A stretch of DNA of 64,000 bases from Aspidiotus rigidus (GCA_035079385.1 JAVHKY010000029.1:2356001-2420000); one strand, 5' to 3'. Positions 1 to 13,364 are shown, counted from the stretch's first letter. A program made the numbers and translations. The notes: a model not told the origin generated them from the sequence alone.

Positions 1-574
1 ACAATATATACCATCAGGAACTTACTTAATCATAGGCGTTAAAGACAACGAATGAATTATAAAGCATAATTTACAAATTACTCGTAATCGCCGCAGGTCT
101 CGGCAGCAATCAAACGCGCCGGAATCGGTCTCTTGTTTGTTTGAATATTTCTTCGGGTCACCAAACACACGAGTCAAACGTCAGATGATCACGCCGTATC
201 TCGAATATTTATAGTAGTAACGTATGTGCTTGCAAAATTATGTCCGAAGTACGACAGGGGGGTCAGGAAAGTCACGTTAGCCATGTTTGTGTCATTACAG
301 GATGTAGACGGTGGTGTAACATTCAGGTGAATTATGTTCTACTCCAAAAATATCCCAAATACTTGAAACATCTTGTCGATGATTCCTCGCAATTGCCGAA
401 GCCGATGAGAGTAGTGTAGTTGCTGTCTGTAGTACGAGTACGTTGTTCTAAGTTTTGTTTTTTTATTAAATCTTTACATTTTTCGAATAATTATGATTCT
501 TCACATACTTTTTATGATAGAAGAATATTATGTGTCGGCCCTTCGAGGTACTCCACCTACACGTTAGCGTCAAC
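1..574. other. Unassigned flank, no gene recognised
   Basis: I see no convincing coding frame, RNA gene or repeat boundary here. The stretch is AT-rich noncoding-looking DNA. Confidence 0.5.
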
Positions 575-829
575 TTACTGCTGGTAATTTTCAGCAATGC
601 CGCCGATTCGCGACTGCAACTCGACCCACTGGCGTTTTAGTGCCAATTTTACTCTTTTGCCTAGGCTGAGCTCAGCGATTGCTGCTTCCGAGTCCGCCTG
701 CTGTTTTTGAATTTCGGTTAAGGCGTTAGTCCCAGTATAGCCGCCCATCCCTACGGCGGGATTTGAGGACTGCGGTCCGTTCCCTAACAATGGCTGACAC
801 CGTAGGGATACATCAGACAGAATTACCAT
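575..829 (-). CDS. Possible terminal coding exon, unknown protein
   Basis: An open minus-strand frame of 84 codons ends at a TAA at 575-577. Its composition (balanced, Glu/Ala/Gln/Lys-rich helix after a Gly/Asn/Pro-rich start, e.g. EIQKQQADSEAAIAELSLGK) looks like real protein and unlike the AT-rich chance frames around it. On the minus strand a pyrimidine-rich stretch ending in GTGTCAG precedes the CCATTG codons near 793, so the exon may begin there rather than at the ATG at 829. I do not recognise the family. It could be the last exon of a minus-strand host gene or a piece of an unknown mobile element; no partner exon was found. Confidence 0.3.
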   Translation of the reverse strand: MVILSDVSLRCQPLLGNGPQSSNPAVGMGGYTGTNALTEIQKQQADSEAAIAELSLGKRVKLALKRQWVELQSRIGGIAENYQQ

Positions 830-1029
830 GGAAAGAGCGTCGACTGAATGTCAAGGAAAATGAGACTTGCGTAAAATGATACGAAAAACAGATTTGTCGT
901 GAAAACAGTTTTCGGAATTTTATGCTGTCCAAGAAAACATTTTCTTGATATCGGTTTCGGGGTGGTGGTTGTAGGGGAAAAGAATTCGTGAGAAAGTTTT
1001 GTCGGGAAATGTCCGTCCGGGCTAATTGA

Positions 1030-1440
1030 TTCGGAAAAATGACCGTGAATCCCTCGACCGGTGGAGCAGGGTCCTTCAACTTGACAAATAATCATTCAAA
1101 AGAGTAAGATTGTGAAACGCAGAACGAAAGCTAAGGGGGCGAAAGGACACGACCCAACTGTGAGGAAAACTTCCCCAGAAATGGTTCAAATCGCAGAGAA
1201 AGGAAGTAGTGGAATCGAGGCATTTCCTTATAAAATCTTCCTGCGAACCATGAGATCGATATCCAATTTGACATCATTCACTCTGGCTAGGTGTTTTTAT
1301 TGTCAACAATTCCTCGTGGAAAGCGGATTAACTCAACGGGATGTGGGTCAGCCAATAGACTAAGCTATTAAATGTCGCGAGCTTGTGAGTAACATGACAA
1401 AGAGACGAGCCGTGGATTACAATGTCGGTCGAAGGGGGCG
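1030..1440 (-). mobile_element. Penelope-like element fragment (family 1)
   Basis: A decayed minus-strand copy of the thumb/linker part of a family 1 PLE. Landmarks are shared with better copies in the window: the GGTCCTTCAACTT block near 1068, ACTTCCCCAGAAATGG near 1168, ATTCACTCTGGCTAGGTG near 1275, and the GACGAGCCGTGGATTACAA block near 1403, which matches the copy at 19240 in reverse complement. Frames are broken throughout and neither the RT catalytic motif nor the GIY-YIG domain is retained. Confidence 0.75.
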
Positions 1441-1512
1441 AACTGATGGACGCCGCACCGTCTCTTTCAAAGGTCGTCAAATCCAAGTAATGAGTCGACG
1501 TCAAAAGTAAGT

Positions 1513-2869
<1,357 letters not shown>

Positions 2870-3090
2870 TAAAGATCGCCCTTCAATTGACGCAACAGAG
2901 TCGATGAAAAAATTTGGAGTAGTCGACTGAAAATTGACTCCTGATTAACGGCGATTTGAGGTCGATTAAAAGTCGACCATCGTACATTACCAAACAACTA
3001 CAAGTCGATCTGAAATCAACGTTGCACATGAGTCGAAATGAATTGGTTATTTGTCGACCTCGTGTCGACCTCATATCGAAGGTCGGTATG
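2870..3090. repeat. TCGAC-rich satellite unit (S2 family)
   Basis: Contains the same ordered phrases as the array at 48225-49855: TTGACGCAACAGAG, ATTGACTCCTGATTAACG, GATTTGAGGTCGATT and AGTCGACCA. One to two diverged units are present. Apparent open frames here are by-products of the repeat. Confidence 0.7.
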
Positions 3091-3186
3091 AGGTCCTGGA
3101 AAAGCTCGATAGGTTAGAAATAGTATGACGTGTTTCTGTGCCTTTAACTCTTTTTTGTGAAAAGAGAGACTTTCAAACAAATAAAG

Positions 3187-3430
3187 ATCATGTTCTGTGT
3201 CTACTAGTACGAGTAAGTGATCTCATTTATATTTCAAGGCTACGCCTGCTTTGTGATGAAATCATAGCGGGCTAGCCTAAGAGATGCTCACTCGCTCCGC
3301 TAGTCCGCCATCGATCACGGATTAATATAGGCGTGGTGAACTGGAAGTGTTCACATAATAGGGACATCAACATTAGTGACGTCATGATGGCTGCCCGTGA
3401 CGGCTGCCTGTAACGTCATCAACATACCTT
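3187..3430 (-). repeat. Dispersed repeat R4 (copy 1, inverted)
   Basis: Read on the minus strand it ends with TTCATCACAAAGCAGGCGTAG followed by a TTGAAATATAAATGAG tail. Related blocks occur on the plus strand at 41790-41990 and 52190-52465. Internal TGACGTCAT words and a cgagcggagcgag-type block are shared. No coding capacity is seen, so it may be a SINE-like or non-autonomous element. Confidence 0.55.
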
Positions 3431-3434
3431 GGAC

Positions 3435-5333
3435 CCCTCTCTTCCTTACTCTCTTCTATTTTTGGGATCTTTCACTCCGCTCGTACGCCCCCTAGCAGTC
3501 TCCATCATCAAGGCCTGACAGTAATACTGCTCGTGTTTCCTTTACACTAGGTCTCCGAGTCACAGCTGACGACGTCTTAGTTGCATATTTCAGAATTGGG
3601 GTACTACTCCTTAGTCTCTTATCATACTAGGCCATACAGTATATTAAACTACAAAAGGCCTATCATTAGCCTTCATGAAACCGGGCCCAACATCTTTTCA
3701 ACATGCAGCAAGACAAAAGCCTATACTAAACCATGTGTCATAGATTACAAAAATGAGGAGAGGTGGATTAAACTCGCCGATTAGAATTAGGCTCGGGCCA
3801 CTCACAGCTAATGACATCATAGTTCATAATGAAGAAAGAGAAGGGATACAGTATGCAGGACCATTAGAGGGGCAACTCGCGGGGTGGTGTAAACTCACGA
3901 ATTCTGGAATTAAAGGCCAGGATTTAGGATTCGTGGAACTCGCAGATTTTCAAAATCATGTCTATGGTCTCTTTCTGAAGGTGGGCGGCTAACTGGCGGG
4001 GGTAAAGTGAACTCAAAAATTTTAGAATTAGGGCCCAGAATTCAGGAAACTTTAGGAAAGACGCGTTTTGAGGTGAGCCAACTCGCGAACTCGCAAATTT
4101 TGGTATTTGATTCTAGGATTCAGTAAACTTCGGGAAAGACATAGAACATATCAAAAACGTGTGGAAAATTGGCCTCATCGAAATAACTAAACGTTTCAAA
4201 TTTTTCGTTTTAGTGTGTAAGGCTAACTTAAGTTCGTACGAGCGCTCAAACTTTTTTCGTTCGAGCCGATGGAAACCCGTAGTCGAAACTCTAATTTCAG
4301 TTTGAGGTGACCAAGATATGTTTGAAGAATGTCGGTAAAGGCGTGTTTTCAGTTTCTTATCACCAATTCATTCGATCATATAAGAGACGGCGTCTCCGAG
4401 GAAGGGGGTTGTTGAAAAATTCACATTATTTGACATATACTCGCGAGTCAGTTTCACGATTGCTTCGCCGCAGATCGTTGACAACTTAGTACTTTCTCGT
4501 AGGGATGAACGGACTTCTGACACGATCTACGGTCTAACGTAATTAATAATACATATATCCTCGAACAAACTTTTATTCACAATATTATAATACAGTTATG
4601 ACGTATGACGTTACATTTTCTTTACTTCTTCGACTTATGTTCGGCGTTCCTGAAAACCTGCGGGCAAATCAAAGTCTATCCTTAGTATAAGAAGTCGTAA
4701 AATATTCTCTATGATAATATCTAGCTTAATCACAGATGAGCGCATTTGCACTTGTGGAAAGTAAGAGCATTGTCTTAAGACCTAGTCGGTATACTAATAT
4801 ACGATTTTCACGTACTTGATTTGCAGAAGGGTCAAATTAACATTTTCTCCACCCATTTTGACGTACCTTGCCTGGAAGTTCGTGGGTACAATAAATCGCG
4901 TAATATCTTCGATTTTTGATAATTTTTCACTTATAAATCGAGCTCGAGTAACTATTTTCCTTCGAGTCGGAATATTCTCTCTCCGGTAATATGAAATGCC
5001 AGGCAAGGCGCGAAGCAAAGTTGTAGGTCAATGAACTGAACAGAACTTTCTCCGCCAATTAATTTCGAATGAATTACGAATTTTGATTTATCAAAGTCGA
5101 AAAGTTTCGACAGGGGTCTTCCCTTGATTGATTTTTATGGTGGCATACATTTTCGAAGTTACATAATTATTGTACCGAAATTTGTCAGAAAAATTCATAA
5201 TTAACAAACTTTCTCGTTTGCGCAGCGGCAAAATCGTCACTCCACCACGACTGTTGTAATTTTATGACTGCATTAAGGAGTTCATCGCATCTTCTAAGAT
5301 GACTTTGTTCACGAACGAAGATCAAGGCGCGGG
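3435..5333. other. Unassigned DNA, weak internal repetition
   Basis: No gene recognised. Between about 3770 and 4140 the phrases AACTCGC, TTTTAGAATTAGG and AGGATTCAGTAAACTT recur at loose spacing, suggesting an old tandem duplication. The open frames in this stretch show no recognisable protein. Confidence 0.4.
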
Positions 5334-5640
5334 AGGGAGTGAGCTTGGAAACATTCGGACGGCGAATTATCGCACATGGAGTCTACGAATATCGAAGACA
5401 ACAAATTGAAGCAAAAGGAAATTTTGTTTTTTATTCCTGCAAAGACGGGAGCCAGCAAACTAGCCTCCCTACGCAATACGATGTTTTGTACAAAAATAAT
5501 GATCAAGGTGTAAAGTGTCGAGAGTTTGGAAACACTCGAACAATGGACTTATCGTACATGAAGTTTATGAATATTCAAGAGAAAAGATTGAAGCAAATAG
5601 AAAATTTCCCTTTTTCATTTCTACAAAGACGATCTCACGT
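5334..5640. repeat. Diverged direct duplication (~182-bp spacing)
   Basis: Two related blocks begin at about 5343 (TTGGAAACATTCG) and 5525 (TTGGAAACACTCG). They share in order a GAATTATCGCACATGGAGT-like block, GAATAT(C/T)(G/C)AAGA, a GATTGAAGCAAA-type block and a CTGCAAAGACG-type end. The frames across them are not otherwise supported as coding. Confidence 0.6.
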
Positions 5641-6992
5641 ATGCTTTTTGTAAAGGCTATATCAACACCTTTCCATCGTTAGAATAATTTTATTGGTTGA
5701 AACGAGCAGCTCAGAATCAATTTTACGTCGCGTCAACTTGTGACGAGTATCCATCAACTATACCATTTTACGCGACTGCGATGCGAGCGCGTCAATCCAT
5801 GTTGATAAAATTGCCTATGTGAACGCCGCAAATAATGACCGACTAGGACGGACGTTGAAATCGCAATATTCCTATAATAACATTAACGATATCGATGCTG
5901 TTGAAAAAAACTATGAGACGGTCAATCGTGTTGACACAGTTTATTTTCCACACAGGAAGAACAATATAAAAAAATATTTGACTAATCTGAGACTCTTTTT
6001 TCCCGTGATTGATAACTGTCGATGATTTGAAAAGGTTTGTGAGAGTGGCAAAGTCATGTTCGTATTCTCCTCCTCTTTGGTATCAATAGCTAAAGTGGTG
6101 GATCCATTGGAACGGATTGAGTATAGTTCCTATCCTCTCAAAAATGAAAGAAGTCTAGCGTTTATTATTTTTTATTTGAGAAACAAACGCAATTCGATCT
6201 TTCAAAATCCTCGTCGTCTTTTGTTCTCTGGTATTTTGTGCTTCCAATCTTGCGCACATCCATCTCACGTGCTCATATCTTACTGTATGCCTAAGTTGTA
6301 AGAAAATACATGGATATGTAAAGAAACTAAGAAAAAATGCTGGTCCAAAACCTGTATTTGAGAAGATACGTTATAATAAATACCTAGACTGTAATTTCGT
6401 GTGAAATACTTTTTCACGTAGCATTTCTGACGAGTTATTTTAGTAAATAAACAATGACGTTAGCGATTAGAGAGTGCGAGTGATATGAAAATCTGGTTTG
6501 GGCGGATTTCTATAATATTACGAAGAAAAAAATACAAGTATGAAAGATTTCTGCTAGTTTTTTATTACCTCTCCGCTCGTTTTATTTTTTTTTAATAATA
6601 ACGTAACTGCTGGTCTCTTCGTAGTAGAAAGGTGTCAGAGTAAATTAAAATATAACGTGAAACGTTGTACGTTGTTTATGATACGTTATGATTACGTTTT
6701 GAATTTGTGCATACATAGCAAAGACCACCTCATTGAAATTGATCGTGGAAGGCTGTTCTGGTGTCAATCAAAAACACTTCTCTGTGATTTATAAACTTCA
6801 CTCATAAGAAACCACAGTGCATCGGAGAAGTCTCATGATGTACGTGCACCGCACGCACTATGGCAAATTATTCTTTCGTATACATCAAGTGCTGGGAAAC
6901 TGACGATCGAAGATGCCTATCACTGCCGGAATAATTTCTATCTTTTAGTGCACATTTACAATTAATCGTCGTACCGCTGCTATTTTAGCATG

Positions 6993-7024
<32 letters not shown>

Positions 7025-8629
7025 AATACTAACGAACGCACTGATTCTTGGCAACGAGTTGGATTCGAAATCCAGTAGATAAGATATATTCGTTCTGGCG
7101 CACTTGCTGATTTCTCTAACGCACAGCACAATTTTTCAACCTCTCACAAAATTTTAGAGATCTTCCAATTTTTCGTCGTGAATATTCAGCTGTTTTTAAA
7201 CCAAATATAAATTTTCTTCCTTGCTAGTTCAAAAATTTACAAGTTTTTGTATCAACTCTACATCAATTTTCTATCTTTTTGATCAAACCAATCAAGCTGA
7301 AGAGATTTGGAGGAAGAATACAAGGAAATCGATGCAATTTTATATGGCCGTTCCCTGATTGAAATTACGGAAAAACAATTACTGGGAAATGATTTCGAGT
7401 TCTATTGTTCGTTTAATAAAAAAACAGTCTGGCAAAGAAACATGAAAATGTCAAACGCCACGGTCAACATTTTGAAAAGCGCCATTATAGAGAAAGAAAT
7501 ACAAAATTGGTCTCATTGGATAATTTCCCCGAGTAATTTCTTTAGCTGATAAATTTTACAATAACAGAATATACGTCAATCAGCATCACAAATTGAAAAT
7601 CGATAATGTGGAAAATATTTTCGGATTATTTGTGGGAGGGGAAGCGGTCGAAGGGGTCATCAGTATATTGTTCACCATTTTTACACCTGTAAATTTCAAA
7701 GGTGAACTCAAAGATTCGCCGAAAATACCTGAAATTACCAAAATTCAGCAAAAGCACAGAAAATTCAGAAGAAACTTCATCACCAAAATAAACTAAAAAG
7801 AGAAAGAAGAAAAATTCAGATCCGAAGAATATTAAGCAGAGTAAAACAACATTTATTTAAGAGTCAAACTGGGACGAAGCAAGCGATTTGAAAAAGGTGA
7901 AAAGCGAATAGTACACCCGGTAAACCAGATTCCGCTCCTGCTTGCCCTGTAGACCTACGTTTCATACTTCATGACTATTTTTAAACTTTCCTTGTTCACC
8001 TCTTCCTGTTTTAAATGACGTCATTGATCTGAAAAGTAACTCTGCAGAGTAACTCTGAGGTGGAACTGTTTTTAGTGTATCAGAATCTGAAAAGAAATAT
8101 CACTGTCTAAAACTACCTTTGTCGTGATCCAAGAACCATCGACATACCAACACTGTTGTAGGATGAGCATTGTTTCCTATATTCGAGAGTGTAAAATAAG
8201 GAAACTACGAAGATCGGAGGTCATCAAATTCACAGTCCCACTAGGAACTTCAACATCCCCGGACAAGGCGTGGTAACCTTGCTCCAATCCTTGGGGTGAA
8301 TTTGCCTCAATACGGACAGGCCAAAACTCCCCTACACGATTGCCACCAAGCAAGGCACAGTGCACTGATGCTACGGTAGTAGAGCATACCCAGTTCAGGG
8401 ACGTGAAATCACCAGGAAGGACATGTGCACAGACAAATTTAGGGAAGACAGGATTAGACTTCTCAGGACACAATGACCAGAGATATCAATTAGAGGCAAA
8501 GAAGATAAGAAATATTTCCACACTCCCGACCAAAACACAGAGAGAAAAAAAACTGTTGGGTTTCCCCTCCTACCTTCCCTTACATCTGAGTGAGTGTCTT
8601 CAAAATACGAAGACTGCATCCCGTCATTT
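5641..8629. other. Unassigned AT-rich DNA
   Basis: No gene recognised. It contains a 30-bp poly-A run (6993-7022) and two AT-rich open frames (7307-7549 and 7593-7796, plus strand) that have no recognisable domain and no nearby splice or start context that convinces me. 8340-8640 has overlapping frames on both strands, again unrecognised. Confidence 0.4.
6993..7022. repeat. Poly-A tract
   Basis: An uninterrupted run of 30 A. It could be the tail of an old retro-insertion, but no element is recognisable upstream. Confidence 0.9.
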
Positions 8630-9090
8630 GGCTCATTGAACTAAGTCAATTTGTATATGAAGCAGTGAATATCCAGTTATTCGAAGGGGCAATATTTCAG
8701 GCTATATACAGACGATCAACTAAGCTATATATGATAGGAGGGGGACTTGACATATCTCAAGTGTTTGAAGCATTGCATATTTGGCTCATTGGAGGGGCTA
8801 AGTCAAGTGTATGAAGCATTGCATATCTAGTTACTCGAAGGGGCTACATTTCCGGCTACACACGCCGACCACCAAGCTGTACTGTATATGAAAGGAGGGG
8901 ACTTGAAATGTCTTAGAAGGACGTACTGAGTCTTTTGGTGTTTGAAGCGTTGCATATTTGGCTCATTGAAGGGGCTATGTCAATTTGTATATGAAGCATT
9001 GCATATTTAGTTACTTGAAGGGGCAAAGTTTCAGGCTATACACATTGACCACCGAGCTATACATGATAGGAGGGGGACTTGGAGAATTTT
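8630..9090 (+). repeat. Three-copy tandem repeat (~153-177 bp)
   Basis: Copies start at about 8630, 8783 and 8960 with GGCTCATTG. Each then carries GTATATGAAGCA, GAAGGGGC, CAGGCTATA-type and GATAGGAGGGGGACTTG-type blocks and ends in GCATTGCATATTTGG. Each copy includes one unit of the 45-bp TATATATGATAGGAG minisatellite that forms arrays elsewhere in the window. Confidence 0.8.
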
Positions 9091-9529
9091 CAAGCTCCGA
9101 GCATTGCCTGCCGGACAGCCGACCTTCCCGAAAAACCACCCGACAAAACAGGTTCTTTGTTAAAAAGCAGAGAAAAGAATGCAAATGTTTTTATGCAGTT
9201 ATTTATTTCATTCAGATTAGGAATTTGAAAAATCAGAAGCTGATTTTTGTATTTCTTTTGTTTCCTCGAAGAGCGAAAATTTTCGCGTTTTTTCCTGCTC
9301 CGATCAAACGCGGGGCAGTCGCTGTTTTCTCTCCGCGAGCTAACGACAGAAAACGATCCTCTTCTTGTATTGCCTTGCTCATAAATGTAAATCTTCGGTA
9401 TATTGTTCCCTCGTCTCAAGAGGGAATTTATCCACTTCATAAAAATCTGCGGCTCCCAGTAACACAGTTTGTACTACCGCAACTTGAGGAAAAAAGAAAA
9501 CATTTACAGTAAAATTAGAAGCCATTGCA

Positions 9530-9562
9530 GACGTTGCAATGGCAGCGGGGAACCCGAAATTC
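9530..9562. repeat. Perfect hairpin next to a GGTTCCC box
   Basis: CCATTGCA, a five-base loop and TGCAATGG form a perfect 8-bp stem, followed directly by GCAGCGGGGAACCCG. The same TTGCAATGGCAGCGG word followed by GGGAACCTGC occurs at about 57766-57792, so this looks like an element boundary. Confidence 0.5.
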
Positions 9563-9689
9563 CTTAACTCGACCTCTCAGGTGGTGTGGAACTGAGTTGA
9601 TAATCTTGTCATATAATTCAAATCGAAATTATCATTCTACATTCCCTCCTATCATATATAGCTCGGAAGTCACAATTCTTCCAGGGCTG

Positions 9690-10330
9690 GGTACGAGTTG
9701 CGTCCCGGGTAATTTTGACATGTTTGAGTTGCGTCCCATGGAAATGAAAGAGATATGTGAATTCCGTCCCGCCTGTAATAAAGGAAAACGACGAACGAGT
9801 CGTGTGCGTAACAATATCAAATATTATCTTGCTTCTTTTATGACTAATAAACGTACAAGATTGTACGTGAACTAAAATCGGAACTGAATGTTGCATGCAA
9901 AACTGAGTCACTCGAAAAGTGTTTCAGTTGAGTATATGTGTCGGCGACGTTCTGCTTGTGATTGACTGTTCTGCGTGTGAATTTTGTGAATTTTTGTAAT
10001 TATTGAGAAAATCATTCAAACTTACATGACGCAGCTGCAGAATCAGCAAATTACCCGATTTGATTTTGTTCATGATCTTTCGTGTAAATTTTTACCCACT
10101 AAAATGAAAAAGTGAAATTTACTAAAGTTCTTATGATTATTGATTTATTACATTACATTCCACATGTTCTCTCTATGTTTCATCATTTCTCTGGGACGCA
10201 ACTCACCCAATATTTGGGACGGAATTTACACATTGTACTGTTTTGTGATGGGACGCAATTGAACCATCTTTTTTTTTTCCCCGGGACGCAACTGATTCGA
10301 AAACGCACTTTTGGGACGCAACTGGCATGT
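9690..10330. repeat. Clusters of a GGGACGCAACT word in opposing orientation
   Basis: AGTTGCGTCCC-type words occur at 9694-9707 and 9728-9740, plus a GAATTCCGTCCC variant near 9770. The forward form GGGACGCAACT recurs at about 10193, 10252, 10283 and 10312, with a GGGACGGAATTT variant near 10216. The two clusters face each other across about 400 bp. Confidence 0.55.
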
Positions 10331-10382
10331 TGCCTAGCTCGAGTCTCAAAATTTTTCTAAGTTTTTGGTTGGACGGCGGACG

Positions 10383-11240
10383 GTAGCTCGAAAGTCAAAA
10401 TTCTTCCAAGTTCCCCCCCCCCCCTATTATATATAGCTCGAGACTTGAAATTATTCTAAGTCCCCCTCCTATCATATATAGCTCGAGACTCGAAATTCTT
10501 CTGTCCCCCTCCTTTCATATATAGCTCGAGACTCGAAATTCTTCTAAGTCACCCTCCTATCATATATAGCTCGAGACTCGAAATTCTTCCAAGTCCCGTA
10601 ACCTAACCTAACCTTAGGTTACTAACTTCGCGGACGCGGACGTTTTCTGAGGATGTAATCTCCTAACAAAATGGATAGCGGGTTCCCCGCTAAAAAAAGT
10701 GAATGTCAGGGGTGCGTATTAATCAGCCCGAACATTGACCATTGATTCCACGCGATCGATTGCGGTAGCAGTCATAGCTTACCCCGCTGTTGACGAAAAA
10801 ACCACCGAAATTCACCAAAAAATATTGATTTTTGTTGGTATGTTCTATTCACCAAGGACTATGTGGTACTTTTAGTATATTGTATCTGAAGGCATGGCGC
10901 ATGAAATGAATGAATATCCCCAGGTGCCATCCACTGAATTTTTAGCGGGGAACCCGCTATCCCTTTTGTTGGGGGGTACTTTCAAGAGATTTTCGTCCGC
11001 GAGCGTTCCAAGGTTGATGACGTCACGGAGCGGGGGACTTGGAAAAATGTCGACCCTTGAGCTATTTATGATAGGAGAGGGACTTAGAATAATGTCGACC
11101 TCTAAGCTATACATGAGAGGAGGACTTGGAATAATTTCGACCTCTAAGCTATATATGATAGGAGAGGGAAGTGGAGATTCTCGAACTATATATGACAGGA
11201 GAGGGACTTGGAATAATTTTGAATCTTGACCTATATGATA
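10383..11240. mobile_element. Palindromic element with 45-bp minisatellite arms (T3)
   Basis: A large imperfect palindrome. The left outer part (10383-10597) is a 45-bp tandem array read on the minus strand (CCTCCTATCATATATAGCTC). The right outer part (about 11037-11230) is the same array on the plus strand. Inner arms at about 10629-10697 and 10939-11004 are inverted repeats sharing GGATAGCGGGTTCCCCGCTA in opposite senses and a GCGGACG end. The central 240 bp has no coding frame. A half copy of the same arm lies at 19130-19215. No transposase was found, so it is either non-autonomous or a foldback-type structure. Confidence 0.65.
10598..10622. repeat. Short CCTAA-repeat palindrome
   Basis: GTAACCTAACCTAACC followed by TTAGGTTAC. 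It contains about two and a half units of the insect-type telomeric repeat (CCTAA/TTAGG) followed by one unit in reverse, at the junction between the left minisatellite array and the inner arm of T3. Confidence 0.5.
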
Positions 11241-13184
11241 GGATTTTCTATATGTTCTACTCTTTGAAAGACCTTCCGCATTGGAATACGGATCTTGCGG
11301 GTTTCCTGCTCGCCGTCATCCTATTTTTTTTTTTCATTGCTAGAAACTAGGGAAAATATTGATAATTATTGTCTTTGAAAAAAATATAATGAATCTACAT
11401 CTTCTGAAAGTCTCCAAGTTGCATTGCTCTGCGATCATTACTGCCTGACATACAGCGATTTGGATTTTAGTCCTAAAAATGGGTCTTCAGTCCATATGGA
11501 TCAAACGTCCATTCGACCATCGCACACCACCTGAGAACTACATACGGATTTGAAGTCGACACTACAGAGCAGTCGATTTCAAGTCGATAGAAAATGTAGC
11601 GAGGTCGATCCCTGAAATCGAAGTGGCAAGTTAATCGAAATGGAATCGACGTTGGTGTGCGGTCGAGTTCTACAATGTCGACGCAATTTTCTCTTAAGAC
11701 TTTGAAACAACGATCGATTTGACGACGATTATCGGTTGTCGCCCACCGAAAATCGACGTCCGAGTGACCGACGAGCCATTGGGGTACTTTTTGATATTAG
11801 TGAATTATATTGTAAGTGAAATGGCTAGCTAGTTTGTAGGGTGAGAAGGCGACGAGTTAGTGAGCTGTAGGTGTTTTTTATCATCAGTTTGATAGAGAAT
11901 ACACTTTGCTTATGCCTACAGCTCGACATACTCGTTTATGAATATTTTGAATGCCGGGAAAAGGAGTACACTTGACTAGTCGTTATTTCTCAACAGAAAT
12001 CCCCTGAAAATTTTGTTATCCGACCGAACTTCACACAATATTACGACTCCTAAGTTATTGCGCGTCCAAGGGTGTCACGAATGACAAGACACATACAAAT
12101 CCGACAGTAAGGTATAGAGTTCTCGTGCCTTATTCTGTCTCGAAAAATAGCTTAATTATTATCGCGTTTGAAAGGACCTAGCCTATAGCACCATCAGTTG
12201 AATTTTCGTTTACTTTATATATTCGTGCGGTAGAGTACACGCCGCTGTATAGAAGTCGTCCCCTTAAATTTATTCCGGCAAGTGTGTATTCTTCATTCGC
12301 AACAGCGCTCGATCTACGATGCTAAAAAACAGCGCTAATTAAAAAGGCCGACTGATGATACAGTCATCAACTATTAGGTTACACGAAAACGACAATAAAT
12401 TAAAAAAAAAAAAAAAAAAAAACTCAACATGGTTGTATATACGCGCGTACTGAGTATATAATTCATCCGACGAGCGAGGATGCTCGTTAAGATGAAAATA
12501 GAGGAGAAAAAAGCTGCGAAAGAAAATACACACATATTCATAAAAATTATAATAATAATGATTAAAATAAAAAGAATATAATATATAAGAAAAATGGAAA
12601 TGATTTAAAACTGTTTTCGGTGGCGTGTACAAACTCGTTCTTCCAAACGGTAAACACACAAACGGAGAAAGAAAAAACGTATCCAATTACAAATACGATT
12701 GTCGACTATACTCACAGTGTAGTATTTTCGGTACACAAATCAGTCGTTTTATTTTAATTATATGCGCGTAGTGGTTCGAAAGTATAATGCGTATTTTCGG
12801 ATGAACGTGCACCAAACTACTTCATACGTAAATGAGTATAATGACCACTCAATTTCGTGAGCTGCATATACAATGTATGCATATATGGGCTCGATCAAGT
12901 CGGCGGAATATTTCTTCAAACAGATGCTCGTACTGCAGTAGGCCTATCTGGATTTCTTTCTATTCCCCTTCAGATTTGGATAATTTCACCTTATAATTCG
13001 TTCGTTTGTGGTGTCAGCACTTCCTTCGTGGTCGTAGTATCGTCGCACGAACACAGAATACCTATAAGGAAGAGGGTAATTTACAAGGCTCGTACTCAGT
13101 ACCGAACGATACACACGCAACTAGTGCCTTAAAGGTAAAGAAAAAAATGGTTAATCGGAGTTTGCATTGGATATTATGTTTCAG
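11241..13184. other. Unassigned DNA including a TCGAC-rich patch
   Basis: 11530-11770 carries TCGA-rich sequence (GTCGATTTCAAGTCGATAG, AAATCGAAGTGG and similar) related to the S2 satellite. 12403-12421 is a poly-A run. The open frame on the minus strand at 12339-12686 is rich in Phe/Tyr from AT-rich DNA and is not credible. No other feature seen. Confidence 0.4.
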
Positions 13185-13364
13185 GAGGATTTACTAATAC
13201 ACGGTGATAGCGTGTACGATATGATAGATAAACAAGATCACCAAGCCGTCTCGAGTGAACTAGTCAAAAATACACCATCACCCGGGGAAGACGAGAGGCT
13301 GTTCTTATGTCGAATGAACGTTTCCAGAAATGCCAGAAGACAAATGCGGTTCGGCGACCAGAAA
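13185..13364 (+). CDS. bHLH-PAS protein (dysfusion/NPAS4-like), PAS-A exon
   Basis: A 180-bp exon (60 codons, phase 0 at both ends) flanked by a TTATGTTTCAG acceptor and an AAA|GTAAGTAC donor. It encodes the second half of a PAS-A domain: GDSVYDMIDKQDH, then SPGEDERLFL and CRMNVSRNARRQMRFGDQK. The spacing of DSVYDMID...DH and RLF.CR.N.S...RRQ matches the NPAS4/dysfusion class of bHLH-PAS transcription factors, which act as nuclear heterodimers with a class II bHLH-PAS partner. It splices in frame to the exon at 35280. The upstream exons (bHLH and first half of PAS-A) were not found in the 13 kb to the left. Confidence 0.88.

Noticed and set aside
9525..9911. Three overlapping frames with GTQL/GRNS repeats
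   Set aside because: The repeats come from the GGGACGCAACT word read on either strand; no coding signal otherwise.
12339..12686. 115-codon minus frame rich in Phe and Tyr
   Set aside because: Generated by A-rich plus-strand DNA including a poly-A run; no domain or start context.
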